DNA of 57,402 nt from Cyclobacteriaceae bacterium. GTDB lineage: Bacteria > Bacteroidota > Bacteroidia > Cytophagales > Cyclobacteriaceae. Under the pieces are notes generated by a model. That model was not told the DNA's origin. It did not search any database and saw only the letters and a program-made list of their open reading frames with translations. Below, piece by piece: positions 37,663 to 48,060 of this stretch (the stretch's first letter is position 1; each line of letters begins with the position of its first letter). The position numbers were made by a program, and so were the translations under genes. Location of the stretch: the NCBI GenBank assembly GCA_020436165.1, contig JAGQYI010000053.1, positions 1 through 57,402 on the forward strand, given 5' to 3'.

Positions 37663-38964
37663 ATGAAAAAGATAATTTTAAATATACTGGTAAGCTTGTT
37701 TGTGGGAGCCTCAACCTTTGCTCAAACGCCACAACCGGCCAAACCTCAAAGCGAAGCTATTTTGTTGAAGGGTGGTATTGCGCACTTAGGAAATGGAAAA
37801 GTGATAGAGAATTCATTGATAGGGTTTGATAACGGCAAGTTAACATTGGTGGCCGATGCCACACGCACTAAAATTGATGTAGCCGGCTACAAAGAAATCG
37901 ATATTCACGGTCAGCATGTGTATCCAGGGTTTATTTTACCCAATAGCCAGGTTGGTATCGAAGAAGTAAGCTCAATCCGGGCTATGGACGATTACGCTGA
38001 GGTGGGTGAGATGAAACCTAATGTTCGGTCATTGGTAGCCTACAATACAGATAGCAAAATTCCTCCCACCTTGCGTTACAACGGTGTTTTGATTGTTGAA
38101 ACCACCCCAACTGGTGGTCGAATTTCCGGTACCTCTTCCGTAATGAATATGGACGGTTGGAATTGGGAAGACGCTGCCCTAAAAGAAGACATAGGTGTTC
38201 ATTTAAATTGGCCCAACAGAATGTCAAGGCGGTTTGATTTTGCCACGTTCAGTTCCAAGCGTGAGCCGAACAAAAAATACGATGAGCAGGTAAAAGAGCT
38301 TGATGCATTCTTTCTGGATGCACTTTCGTATGCAGGTTTGTCAAATAAGGAGAGAAACTTAAAGCTTGAGGCTATGGGAGGACTTTTTTCAGGCGAAAAA
38401 ACCTTGTTTATTCATGCCGGAGGAGCAAAGGAGATTGTTGAATCTGTAAAGTTTGCGCAAGGCCATGGAGTTAAGAAAGTGGTTATTCTTTCGGGTGATG
38501 AAGCGCTTGATGCGGCTACTTTCCTTGCGGAAAATAAGATACCTGTAATACTTCCTCCTACACATCAATTACCGGATAACACCGACATAGATGTGTATGA
38601 ACCCTTTAAAATGCCTTACCTGCTTACCAAAGCTGGAGTAACAGTTGCGTTATCGCACGAGGGTATGTTAGCGAATGCGCGTAACCTGGCCTTTTATGCA
38701 GGAAGCGCTGCAGCGTATGGGTTGTCAAAAGAAGAAGCGATTCAGCTGGTTACTTTAAATGCAGCAAAGGCTCTGGGTATTGATGCTATAGTAGGTTCTT
38801 TAGAGGAAGGGAAACATGCAACATTATTTGTGTCCAAAGGAGATGCGTTGGACATGATGTCCAACGATCTAAGCTATGCATTTATAAATGGCAAACAAAT
38901 AGTGCTTGACAATGCCCAGCAAGCGCTTTACCATCGCTATGAAGAAAAGTATAAGGAAGAATGA
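37663..38964 (+). CDS. Exported amidohydrolase-like protein lacking metal ligands
   Basis: Signal peptide (about 1-20, ending TFAQ), then an amidohydrolase-type chain of 433 aa. The position of the usual HxH pair reads YPGFILPNSQVGI, so the metal-binding histidines are absent. The C-terminal beta-sandwich is well kept (TLNAAKALGIDAIVGSLEEG, HATLFVSKGD). The architecture mirrors the first, degenerate half of the preceding protein. It may act as a non-catalytic partner; catalysis seems unlikely. Co-transcribed with the 1007-aa gene (4-bp gap). Confidence 0.85.
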   Translation: MKKIILNILVSLFVGASTFAQTPQPAKPQSEAILLKGGIAHLGNGKVIENSLIGFDNGKLTLVADATRTKIDVAGYKEIDIHGQHVYPGFILPNSQVGIEEVSSIRAMDDYAEVGEMKPNVRSLVAYNTDSKIPPTLRYNGVLIVETTPTGGRISGTSSVMNMDGWNWEDAALKEDIGVHLNWPNRMSRRFDFATFSSKREPNKKYDEQVKELDAFFLDALSYAGLSNKERNLKLEAMGGLFSGEKTLFIHAGGAKEIVESVKFAQGHGVKKVVILSGDEALDAATFLAENKIPVILPPTHQLPDNTDIDVYEPFKMPYLLTKAGVTVALSHEGMLANARNLAFYAGSAAAYGLSKEEAIQLVTLNAAKALGIDAIVGSLEEGKHATLFVSKGDALDMMSNDLSYAFINGKQIVLDNAQQALYHRYEEKYKEE

Positions 38965-38976
38965 TTTATTTATTGA

Positions 38977-39034
38977 GAAGCCGATTTTGTTAATTTGTGT
39001 CTTATTGATCTATTGATAGAATCGGTTTCTTTTT
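38977..39034 (+). terminator. Possible terminator after the amidohydrolase pair
   Basis: GAAGCCGATT pairs with AATCGGTTTC (one G-T) across a 33-nt loop and is followed by five T before the next ATG at 39035. The stem starts 12 bp after the amidohydrolase stop. Its contact with the next start codon makes it also possible that it acts as a leader structure. Confidence 0.4.
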
Positions 39035-39631
39035 ATGTCTCAAAAATTACCACTGTCTTTTTATACAAATGAAAATGTAGTTGAGGTAGCCCGTAACCTC
39101 ATTGGTTGCAGGCTTTATACACAACTTGGTGGTGTTCTTACTGGCGGAATAATTGTTGAAACCGAAGCGTATAATGGGCGAACCGACAAAGCATGTCATG
39201 CATTTCCTGAAAAAAGAACAGAGCGCACCTCTGTAATGTATGAACAAGGGGGAGTTGCCTATGTGTATTTTGTATACGGTATGCATTATTTATTCAACAT
39301 CGTTACGCACAAAAAGGGTTTTGCGGATGCTGTTCTCATTCGGGCAATTGAGCCTTTGGAAGGAGTGGAAGAAATGATGCTTAGAAGAGGTAAAAACGTG
39401 AGTTCAAAGCTATTAACCGGAGGCCCCGCCCGTTTATCAGAAGCATTGGGGATAGATAAGTCCATGAATGGTCTTTCTTTACTGGATTCTACAGTTTGGG
39501 TAGAAGAGCCTTTGCCTCAAATTTCTTATAAAATAGGTGCATCCACACGAATAGGAGTTGATTATGCAGGAGAGGATGCGCTGCTTCCCTGGCGTTTTTA
39601 TGCAATTGGAAACAAATTTGTAAGCAAATAA
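39035..39631 (+). CDS. 3-methyladenine DNA glycosylase (AAG/MPG family)
   Basis: Base-excision repair glycosylase that removes alkylated purines. The family blocks are present: ARNLIGCRL, GGIIVETEAYNG with the catalytic Glu, DKACHAF, AYVYFVYGMHYLFNIV with the intercalating Tyr, VLIRAIEP, LLTGGPARLSEALGI and TRIGVDYA. The length (198 aa) is typical of bacterial AAG. Cytoplasmic. It stands alone between the amidohydrolase and OmpA genes. Confidence 0.95.
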   Translation: MSQKLPLSFYTNENVVEVARNLIGCRLYTQLGGVLTGGIIVETEAYNGRTDKACHAFPEKRTERTSVMYEQGGVAYVYFVYGMHYLFNIVTHKKGFADAVLIRAIEPLEGVEEMMLRRGKNVSSKLLTGGPARLSEALGIDKSMNGLSLLDSTVWVEEPLPQISYKIGASTRIGVDYAGEDALLPWRFYAIGNKFVSK

Positions 39632-39697
39632 TTCTCAATATTATGTATCATTGTTTTTATTAGTTGGTCTGGTTTTTGACTACCTGATTCTTTAAGA

Positions 39698-41275
39698 ATG
39701 AAAGCGAATACACTTTTTATATTATGCTTATTTGCCTTCGGCATTGTAAAAGGCCAACACTCACTTATAGGTAAAGAATCGGTTTTTAACTCCTATGCGG
39801 ATGAGCAAAACCCTGTGTTAAGCCCTGATGGCTCTACCTTATATTTTATTCGTGCGCATCATGCGCAAAATGTTGGTGGTAAGCTCGACAGAGGAGATAT
39901 ATGGTACAGTACCTACGATTCTTTGTCTGGGTGGAGTAGTCCTAAAAATATAGGTTTTCTTTTAAACACTCCATATCATAACGGGGTTATCGGATTTGGC
40001 CTTCAGGGTCAGATGTTTCTCTATAATATTTACGAAGCAGACGGTAAGGCGCCAAAATCAAGAGGTGTTTCCGTAGCATGGCCCATTCAGCCACCTGCCT
40101 CATGGACCCTGCCTGAAACCACTATTGTACGCTACTTCTACAACGTTTCTGACAACCATAGCATTTCTATTTCTGAAGATAAAAAGATTATGTTGCTTTC
40201 TCTGGAGTCGTTTAAAACCAGAGGTGCTGAGGATATTTATGTTAGTTTCTGGATCCCGGAACTGAAGGCATGGTCAGAGCCTAAAAACTTAGGTGACCAG
40301 ATTAATACGATGTACCAGGAAGTGACACCCTATCTGGCATCAGATAATAAAACGCTTTATTTTTCTTCCAACGGACATGGAGGCAAAGGAAGCATGGATA
40401 TTTTTTCTTCTAAACGGCTCGATGATTCATGGACCAATTGGTCGAAACCGGTGAACATGGGAAGCATTAATTCTGAAGGTTCTGAAATGTACTTCCAGTA
40501 TTTGCCTGCTCAGCGCCTTGCTATGTACACCAGTACAAAAAACAGTGATGGCTATGGCGATATCCATTTCAAGGATTATCCTGTGAAGGATATGGCCAAG
40601 GTAATTGGTTATGAAATTGAAGTACCCGAAGATACAACTGCGCAAATTGTTGAAGTGGAGGCCAGGCCCGATTATTATGTTGAAATAGTAGGTTCTGTAA
40701 CTGACTCCAAAACAGGTGGGCCTGTAGCGGCTTCTATCCGAATAAGTGGAGCAGGTTTCAAGAAAAACCAGGCTGAGGCAACGGCCTTTTCGTTTGATTT
40801 GCCATCAGCTAACTTATACACACTTATAGTGGAGGCAGATGGATATATAAGCCACAGTGAAAAGCTGGATATTCAAACCAACGAGTTAAAAACATTGGAG
40901 CATAATGTTGCCTTGCAGCCCATTGAAGAAGGCACAACCGTTCAACTAGACCGGGTACTTTTTAAACGAGGAACCACGGATTTTTTGGAAGATTCGTATG
41001 AACAACTGGACCTGATAGCTCAAATGATGAAAGATAACCCTACCATGGAAATAAAGCTTTCTGGCCATACGGACAATGTAGGAAATGCCCGCCTGAATAA
41101 GAAACTGAGTCAGGATCGGGTAGATGCGGTTATCAAGTACCTTACCGATAAAGGAATAAATGCCGGGCGCCTTTCAGGAGTTGGCTACGGAGGTGCCAAA
41201 CCCATTGCATCCAATGCAACGGAAGAAACACGAAGGCTCAATCGAAGAGTGGAATTTACTGTGGTAAAACAATAA
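39698..41275 (+). CDS. OmpA-family outer membrane protein with PD40 beta-propeller
   Basis: A signal peptide (about 1-19) precedes a WD40-like PD40 propeller (about 30-300, for example NPVLSPDGSTLYFIRA), a carboxypeptidase-regulatory-like domain (about 325-405, IVGSVTDSKTGG) and a C-terminal OmpA peptidoglycan-binding domain (about 410-525). The last contains LSGHTDNVGNARLNKKLSQDRV and the C-terminal RRVEF. Such proteins tether the outer membrane to peptidoglycan; PorE of the type IX system has a related layout, but assignment to it is not certain here. Confidence 0.9.
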   Translation: MKANTLFILCLFAFGIVKGQHSLIGKESVFNSYADEQNPVLSPDGSTLYFIRAHHAQNVGGKLDRGDIWYSTYDSLSGWSSPKNIGFLLNTPYHNGVIGFGLQGQMFLYNIYEADGKAPKSRGVSVAWPIQPPASWTLPETTIVRYFYNVSDNHSISISEDKKIMLLSLESFKTRGAEDIYVSFWIPELKAWSEPKNLGDQINTMYQEVTPYLASDNKTLYFSSNGHGGKGSMDIFSSKRLDDSWTNWSKPVNMGSINSEGSEMYFQYLPAQRLAMYTSTKNSDGYGDIHFKDYPVKDMAKVIGYEIEVPEDTTAQIVEVEARPDYYVEIVGSVTDSKTGGPVAASIRISGAGFKKNQAEATAFSFDLPSANLYTLIVEADGYISHSEKLDIQTNELKTLEHNVALQPIEEGTTVQLDRVLFKRGTTDFLEDSYEQLDLIAQMMKDNPTMEIKLSGHTDNVGNARLNKKLSQDRVDAVIKYLTDKGINAGRLSGVGYGGAKPIASNATEETRRLNRRVEFTVVKQ

Positions 41276-41321
41276 GTTTTCCCTTTCTTTGTACCTCAAT
41301 TTAAAATCAAAATTTAACATA

Positions 41322-42458
41322 ATGCACCGTTCAATAAAATCTATTAAAATATTAGGCATACTAGCTATTGGATCACTTTTTATAGCTTGTTCTGGAGGAA
41401 GCTCGCAACAATCTGAGGAAGAGGGAAGTATTGTGGATACGTTGGCAACAACAACAGATAGTTTGATCTATCCTCAGGAAAAACACTTTAAGAATATGCG
41501 TCAGTTAACCTTTGCCGCAGACAACGCAGAAGCCTATTGGAGCTTCGACAATTCTAAAGTAGTATTTCAGTCGAACAACCATGCATGGGGAGTGCAATGC
41601 GATCAGATATTTTATTTTGATGTCGCTACTGCTGATATGAAGAATCATGCACCCAAAATGTTAAGTACAGGGAAAGGGCGAACTACATGTTCATATTTCC
41701 TTCCTGGCGATACAACCATAGTATATGCGTCTACGCATTTAAGTGGAGATGCATGTCCACCGGAACCTGAGCATACTCCCGGAGGCAAGTACTTATGGCC
41801 TATTTACCCTACTTATGATATTTTCGTGGCTGACTTAAATGGCAACATTCTTAAACAGTTAACCAATGAGCCCGGTTATGATGCTGAAGCAACCGTTTCT
41901 CCTAAGGGCGACAAAATCGTGTTTACTTCCGATCGTTCTGGTGATCTGGAACTTTACACTATGAACCTGGACGGTTCTGATGTGAAACAAATAACTCATG
42001 AGTTGGGTTACGATGGAGGCGCTTTTTTCTCACCCGATGGTACACAATTGATCTTCCGCTCTTCACGCCCGAAAACGGATGAAGAAAAAAAGGAATACAA
42101 AGACTTATTGGCTAAAGGATTGGTGGCTCCCACTGCTATGGAGCTTTACATCTGTAATGCAGATGGTTCGGACTTACGCCAGCTAACTAACCTTGGTAAA
42201 GCCAATTGGGCGCCTTTCTTTGCTCCCTCCGGCAAGAAGGTTATCTTCTCATCCAATCATGCAGGAACGCATGGGTTTGAGTTTAATCTGTACATGATCA
42301 ATACAGATGGAACAGGGTTGGAGCAAATCTCACACGACAAAGTATTTGATGCCTTCCCAATGTTCTCACCAGATGGTAAGAAGATCATATTCTCGTCTAA
42401 TAGAAACAATGGCGGCACCCACGATACCAATTTGTTTATAGCGGACTGGGTGGAATAG
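41322..42458 (+). CDS. PD40/TolB-like beta-propeller lipoprotein
   Basis: I place the start at the ATG at 41322, because it opens a lipoprotein signal ending LFIACSGG; a TTG at 41289 would prepend 11 residues with no purpose. The mature protein is a six-bladed TolB-like propeller made of PD40 repeats (ATVSPKGDKIVFTSDRSGD, AFFSPDGTQLIFRSSR, PMFSPDGKKIIFSSNR). It lacks a catalytic domain of the DPP4 type. It lies 46 bp after the OmpA/PD40 gene and is probably co-transcribed. Envelope function unknown. Confidence 0.88.
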   Translation: MHRSIKSIKILGILAIGSLFIACSGGSSQQSEEEGSIVDTLATTTDSLIYPQEKHFKNMRQLTFAADNAEAYWSFDNSKVVFQSNNHAWGVQCDQIFYFDVATADMKNHAPKMLSTGKGRTTCSYFLPGDTTIVYASTHLSGDACPPEPEHTPGGKYLWPIYPTYDIFVADLNGNILKQLTNEPGYDAEATVSPKGDKIVFTSDRSGDLELYTMNLDGSDVKQITHELGYDGGAFFSPDGTQLIFRSSRPKTDEEKKEYKDLLAKGLVAPTAMELYICNADGSDLRQLTNLGKANWAPFFAPSGKKVIFSSNHAGTHGFEFNLYMINTDGTGLEQISHDKVFDAFPMFSPDGKKIIFSSNRNNGGTHDTNLFIADWVE

Positions 42459-42468
42459 ACATATAGCT

Positions 42469-42505
42469 TATAACTGGTCTTTGCGTCTCGCTGAGACCAG
42501 TTATA
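42469..42505. terminator. Bidirectional hairpin between convergent genes
   Basis: A perfect 12-bp stem (TATAACTGGTCT with AGACCAGTTATA) closes a 13-nt loop starting 11 bp after the propeller gene stop. No T-run follows on either strand, so it may be a terminator or an mRNA 3'-end stabiliser. It is immediately followed by the 90-bp palindromic element at 42512. Confidence 0.5.
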
Positions 42506-42511
42506 GATACC

Positions 42512-42601
42512 ATCGTCATACCTCGGATTCGCAAATTGGCGAATACCGGGGTATCTCGTTAAAGAAGTTGAGATTACCCTGTTTAACCGGGTAATGACGA
42601 T
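42512..42601. repeat. 90-bp palindromic (MITE/REP-like) element
   Basis: ATCGTCAT at the left end and ATGACGAT at the right form an 8-bp perfect terminal inverted repeat. Inside are two further hairpins: ATACCTCGG-ATTCGC against GCGAAT-ACCGGGGTAT, and ATTACCC against GGGTAAT. It fits exactly between two convergent genes, starting 53 bp after one stop and ending 8 bp before the other. No coding capacity. Only one copy is in the window. Confidence 0.55.
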
Positions 42602-42609
42602 TCCAAAAT

Positions 42610-44076
<1,467 letters not shown>

Positions 44077-44099
44077 TCAGGCTATCCGATTATATTTTT

Positions 44100-44146
44100 T
44101 TGAAAAAATAAAAAGGGTGACAGTATCGTAAGAACCATCACCCTTT
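44100..44146 (-). terminator. Rho-independent terminator after the M61 peptidase gene
   Basis: On the minus strand, AAAGGGTGA pairs with TCACCCTTT (44138-44146 with 44112-44120, 9-bp stem, 17-nt loop), followed by TTTTTATTTTTTC. It lies 20 bp after the peptidase stop at 44167 in the direction of transcription. Confidence 0.8.
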
Positions 44147-44166
44147 GGGCTGATATGAATTAGAAC

Positions 44167-46077
44167 CTATTCTGAAATTCCTAGCCAGGCATCCCTCAAT
44201 TTTATCTGTTCAGGAGTCGCATCTTCAATGAAAGTGAGATTGAATGGAACTGCTTTCTTTACTTTAAACGTATCCGTTTTTAGTTCAACCATTTCAGCTT
44301 CTCCATCTTCGTTTTTACGCTCTACTGTAACCGAATAGGGTTTCCCGTCTTCCATATTTGTCATTACATCAACAATGAACTGTTGCAATTCTGGTCCTAG
44401 TTTTGGAAAGTCTTCGCCATTTATTTTGCGAATGATGTCTCCATCTTTAAACCCTAATGCTTTGCCAAAAGGGTCCAGCATTTCTTCGTTTTGGATGTAA
44501 ATATCACCGTTCACGAAGTCGATACCAATATTGCTTTGAGTTAGGCCTATGGAATAATCCATCACGGAATCAAGGGCCGCATAGTGAACCCCTACCTTTT
44601 CAAAATACTTAGCGTAAGGAATCGGCTTGTTTCCTCCTACATAGGTTTTAAGAAAGTCTCCCACTTCTGGGTAGGTCATATCCGTGATTACATCAAATAG
44701 GGAGGCATCGTCAAACGATTTGTCTTTCCCGTATTTCTTTGACAGATCCTCCATCATGTTTTGAACCCCATAGGTTCCATCTGATAACTCTCGCAGGGTA
44801 ATGTCCAGGCACATGCCTATTAAAGCGCCTTTTTGATATACATTGTAATACTGGTCGGCATAGGTGTCAAGCGCCCCAAGACTTAGGTCAGTAAAGGCCA
44901 GGGTATCCTTGAAATGACTGGCTATTTGCAATTTTTCCTGAAGCATTCCTAAGTATTCCTCGGGTGTAATTAGCCCTGCCTTTACCTGACAATTGCCGGC
45001 AAAGTATTCAGTCATGCCCTCGTATAACCACAAGTGGCGCGACATTTTTGGGTTATTGAAATCGAAGTGCCCAATTTCATCGGAATGAATGGACAATGGG
45101 GTAACTATGTGAAAGAATTCATGTGCGGCAAAGTCTCTCAGCTGCTGTTTCATGTCGTCAATACCCATTTCAGGCATATAGTAAAACGAAGAGTAGGAGT
45201 GCTCCAGCGCACCATACGACATTACAGGTTGATCTGTAAAGTAAAAGAGAAAGGCATATTTCTCCACAGGAAGCTTGCCTCCCAGGTAATCACGTTGAGC
45301 CATCAAAACCTCCTCAATATTGGAGGCTATTTGTTTGGCCGTGATCTCCTTATTGGGTGAATACACGGAAACCAAAACCGTAGTTCCTGCAACATCTATA
45401 ATAGCCGTATCGGGCCTGGAATACATAATAGGGGAGTCTACTAACTGATCATAGTCCTCTGTGCTAAAGTGATCCGCTAAAATATCGGCACCATAGGTTC
45501 TGCCTTCCAGCGAGAACTTCGTAGAAAGCTGATCGTTCATTGATACGGGTATCAATCCTGTGCTTCCATAAAAGTTTTTGGGTTTAAGCACCTGCAAATT
45601 AAATTCCTCGTTGCGCATTCCATCAAAATAGCCAAAGAAACCCGAGGCATTCAATATAAAGTTTTTGCCTGCTTCTATGTTGGTTCCTGCTGGTTGGAAA
45701 ATATCCGGCCCATCTACTTTTGAATGATAGGTGTCTTCTATCCAGTAGGTTAGCTTTTTAAGCTTGTTGGCCTTACTGATTTTCCACGCGTTGGTATCCA
45801 GCTTTTCAACTTCCAGTTCGTTGCCCTTCTTGTCATAAGCTTTAAGATCCGATAAAAACCGTCCGTAGTCTTCAATAGCGTAGGTTCCCGGAATCATCTT
45901 GGGTAAATAAAAGGTGATCTCAGACGCGTCTATTTTAGGTGGAGTTAACTCAACAAGTACTTTGTTGTCCACAACCTGGGTAAGATCTATGGTATAGTTA
46001 TACCCATTTTTTTGAGCAAAGGCAGTTATGGTTACCACCATAACAATTGCCAGTAGTTTAAATTTTAATCTGTTCAT
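44167..46077 (-). CDS. M61-family glycyl aminopeptidase with PDZ domain
   Basis: A signal peptide (about 1-21) is followed by the N-terminal beta domain (about 25-190), the gluzincin domain with H319-E320-FF-H323 and the third zinc ligand E353 in YEGMTEYFAG, and a PDZ domain at about 515-600 (DPFGKALGFKDGDIIRKING). The 636-aa length fits family M61. It is predicted to act in the periplasm, removing N-terminal Gly/Ala-type residues; the physiological substrate is unknown. The SnoaL-like gene lies 20 bp upstream on the same strand. Confidence 0.92.
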   Translation of the reverse strand: MNRLKFKLLAIVMVVTITAFAQKNGYNYTIDLTQVVDNKVLVELTPPKIDASEITFYLPKMIPGTYAIEDYGRFLSDLKAYDKKGNELEVEKLDTNAWKISKANKLKKLTYWIEDTYHSKVDGPDIFQPAGTNIEAGKNFILNASGFFGYFDGMRNEEFNLQVLKPKNFYGSTGLIPVSMNDQLSTKFSLEGRTYGADILADHFSTEDYDQLVDSPIMYSRPDTAIIDVAGTTVLVSVYSPNKEITAKQIASNIEEVLMAQRDYLGGKLPVEKYAFLFYFTDQPVMSYGALEHSYSSFYYMPEMGIDDMKQQLRDFAAHEFFHIVTPLSIHSDEIGHFDFNNPKMSRHLWLYEGMTEYFAGNCQVKAGLITPEEYLGMLQEKLQIASHFKDTLAFTDLSLGALDTYADQYYNVYQKGALIGMCLDITLRELSDGTYGVQNMMEDLSKKYGKDKSFDDASLFDVITDMTYPEVGDFLKTYVGGNKPIPYAKYFEKVGVHYAALDSVMDYSIGLTQSNIGIDFVNGDIYIQNEEMLDPFGKALGFKDGDIIRKINGEDFPKLGPELQQFIVDVMTNMEDGKPYSVTVERKNEDGEAEMVELKTDTFKVKKAVPFNLTFIEDATPEQIKLRDAWLGISE

Positions 46078-46097
46078 TTGTTATTGTTATTTCGTGA

Positions 46098-46598
46098 TTA
46101 TTGGTTCTTGATAAAGTCTGGTACAGAGCAACCTGTTTGTTGCCGCGTATCAACCAGGTGAAATATCTTCCATCCTTCGGATGTTTGTATCAATAAAAAA
46201 TTTTCTGCTCCGCAATGCAAAAACTGTCCGTTCAGGTAGAAGGCATAATTGGTCCACGCAGATGCAAGATTATTATCCACTTTTACTGATAGGTTCCAGA
46301 TGCGTTCATCATGCACTTTTTGCAATCCGCTTCCTATATAGGATAAAAATTTGCTAACCGGCATAAGTTCAGATAACTGTGATTTGCCCTCTTTATTGTA
46401 AAAAGCAGTTTGTAAAACGGCATCTTTTGTAAACAAATCACCCACTCGTGTGCTGTCGCCCGCCTTGTATCCGTCAAACACTTCCCGGATTACACGTTCT
46501 ATCTTCTGTTCTTCACTAGAAGGCACCAGACTACTTTGGCAGAAAGCAGCAAATGATCCAAAAAATAGTAGAAAGTACGCGAACAACTTCTTTTTCAT
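46098..46598 (-). CDS. Exported NTF2-like (SnoaL/DUF4440) protein
   Basis: The ATG at 46598 gives a typical signal peptide (MKKKLFAYFLLFFGSFAAFC); a TTG 9 bp earlier is less likely. The mature chain shows the cone-shaped NTF2-like pattern: IREVFDGYKAGDSTRVGDLF, a central strand with FLSYIG, and late strands ASAWTNYAFYLNGQF and WKIFHLVDTR. Proteins of this fold bind small hydrophobic ligands or act as simple enzymes; no catalytic signature can be assigned. Probably co-transcribed with the downstream M61 peptidase. Confidence 0.85.
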   Translation of the reverse strand: MKKKLFAYFLLFFGSFAAFCQSSLVPSSEEQKIERVIREVFDGYKAGDSTRVGDLFTKDAVLQTAFYNKEGKSQLSELMPVSKFLSYIGSGLQKVHDERIWNLSVKVDNNLASAWTNYAFYLNGQFLHCGAENFLLIQTSEGWKIFHLVDTRQQTGCSVPDFIKNQ

Positions 46599-46655
46599 AC
46601 TTCTCAAATAGACTTAAAAACGGAAAAAGTTGTTCAGCTATTTACATAAGTGGCA

Positions 46656-47909
46656 TTAATCTTCCACAACCTCAACTTCTACACGCACATTAAAGCGGGC
46701 TTGTTGAGAGTGTTTATCGTAGATCATTTTTTTACCACCCCAACCCTCAATCTTAAACCTTGACGGGTCAATTCCCCGGTATTCCAGGTACCTGCCTACG
46801 GAAGTGGCTCTTTCATAGGATAGCTCCTTTGCAGATCCTCCTGTTTCCTTGTGATCCCCGTTTAAATTGAAGAAGTCCACGTCATCGTGATCTTTCAAAG
46901 CGATAACCGTACCTGCGGCATTCCCATTCGTATGTCCGTGAATAACAATTTTTTGTTTTGGATTATTCTTCAGCATTGTTACAAGTTGGTCCAGCTCATA
47001 CTGTGATTTATCCATCATTATAGCTGCATCCTTGTAAAAATATACTTTGTATAGGGTTACTATATCTCCCTTTTTTAAAGGGCTCATTTCAAATTTTACA
47101 AAAGTGGTATCACCTAAATTATCCAGAAAAACGGTGTTAGCAGAATCTATTATGGGAGTGTAATACTCAAAATCGAACGACTGCTTTTCATACCCAATAT
47201 CGTCCGATTGCACCTGTATCATTTTAGAAGCGCTATTAGGCTCTTTTACGGGGTATGACTTGTTAGACGTAACACTTTCCATAAACGTATTATGCGCAAG
47301 ATCGATTACGTTAAAGTCTATATTTAAGGGTTCACCTGTTCTGGCATCCGTTGCCTCTACATGCAGGTAGGTAAGGCCCTGGTGCGAAACCGGAATATCG
47401 GTTCGTATGGTTAATGTGTCTCCTCCGGCAATTACCTGTTTTGTTTTGGGTTCATCCTTTTCGGGTACATCCAGGTCAATTGCTACTTCGGTATCTTCTT
47501 CTCCGGTTTCTTCAGGTATTTCAATAATTACTTTCTCCTTTTCAGCAGGCTTTTCCATTTCCTCATTAGTTGCCTGGCTTAGGTTCTGCGCTTTGTATAC
47601 ATATACCCAGGCTCTGTCTTCGCCTGTTCTTTGCCGCTCAGAGTTTATTTCACCAATTGCTTCTGTGCGGTTGGTATAGTGTTTTGAGTACACAAAGTAT
47701 AACTCTTTCGAATAGGAGAATCCATACTGAGCGTCAATGCCTTTTTTCTTAAGATTCTCTGTGTAGTTAATAGCATACTGTTCAGCCGATGGGGCGTATG
47801 CAGCAAGTACCATAAAATATCCGGAAGGTAGTTCTTTGAGTGTGTTTTGTGCGGGTGAGAACGAAAAGGTACTTAATGCTATTAGGGTTAATAGTATTGT
47901 TTTTTTCAT
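46656..47909 (-). CDS. OmpA-family protein with SPOR-like N-terminal domain
   Basis: A signal peptide (about 1-20, ending SPAQ) precedes a region about 25-105 (GYFMVLAAYAPSAEQYAINY ... AWVYVYKA) that resembles SPOR-type domains. A Glu-rich linker (about 115-160) and a beta-rich domain follow, then a C-terminal OmpA domain (about 290-417) with VIHGHTNGNAAG and a long insertion before ERATSVGRYLEYRGID. The insertion and lack of the usual D after HT make peptidoglycan binding less certain. No T9SS sorting signal. Confidence 0.85.
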   Translation of the reverse strand: MKKTILLTLIALSTFSFSPAQNTLKELPSGYFMVLAAYAPSAEQYAINYTENLKKKGIDAQYGFSYSKELYFVYSKHYTNRTEAIGEINSERQRTGEDRAWVYVYKAQNLSQATNEEMEKPAEKEKVIIEIPEETGEEDTEVAIDLDVPEKDEPKTKQVIAGGDTLTIRTDIPVSHQGLTYLHVEATDARTGEPLNIDFNVIDLAHNTFMESVTSNKSYPVKEPNSASKMIQVQSDDIGYEKQSFDFEYYTPIIDSANTVFLDNLGDTTFVKFEMSPLKKGDIVTLYKVYFYKDAAIMMDKSQYELDQLVTMLKNNPKQKIVIHGHTNGNAAGTVIALKDHDDVDFFNLNGDHKETGGSAKELSYERATSVGRYLEYRGIDPSRFKIEGWGGKKMIYDKHSQQARFNVRVEVEVVED

Positions 47910-48000
47910 GTTAGATGGTCAAGCAGTTTGCTAAATAAGTAAATTATTTCTTTTAAACCCTAGTTTTTGCCCTCTATATGCTATTTGTTGTTGATTTTAT

Positions 48001-48040
48001 CATAAAAAAAGGTCGATCAAACTGAATTGACCGACCTTTT
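48001..48040 (-). terminator. Rho-independent terminator after ssb
   Basis: On the minus strand AAGGTCGGTCAA pairs with TTGATCGACCTT (one mismatch, 6-nt loop) and is followed by TTTTTTTATG. It begins about 20 bp after the ssb stop. A weaker T-run on the other strand suggests it could act in both directions. Confidence 0.82.
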
Positions 48041-48060
48041 CTTGCATCTGATGATTTACA

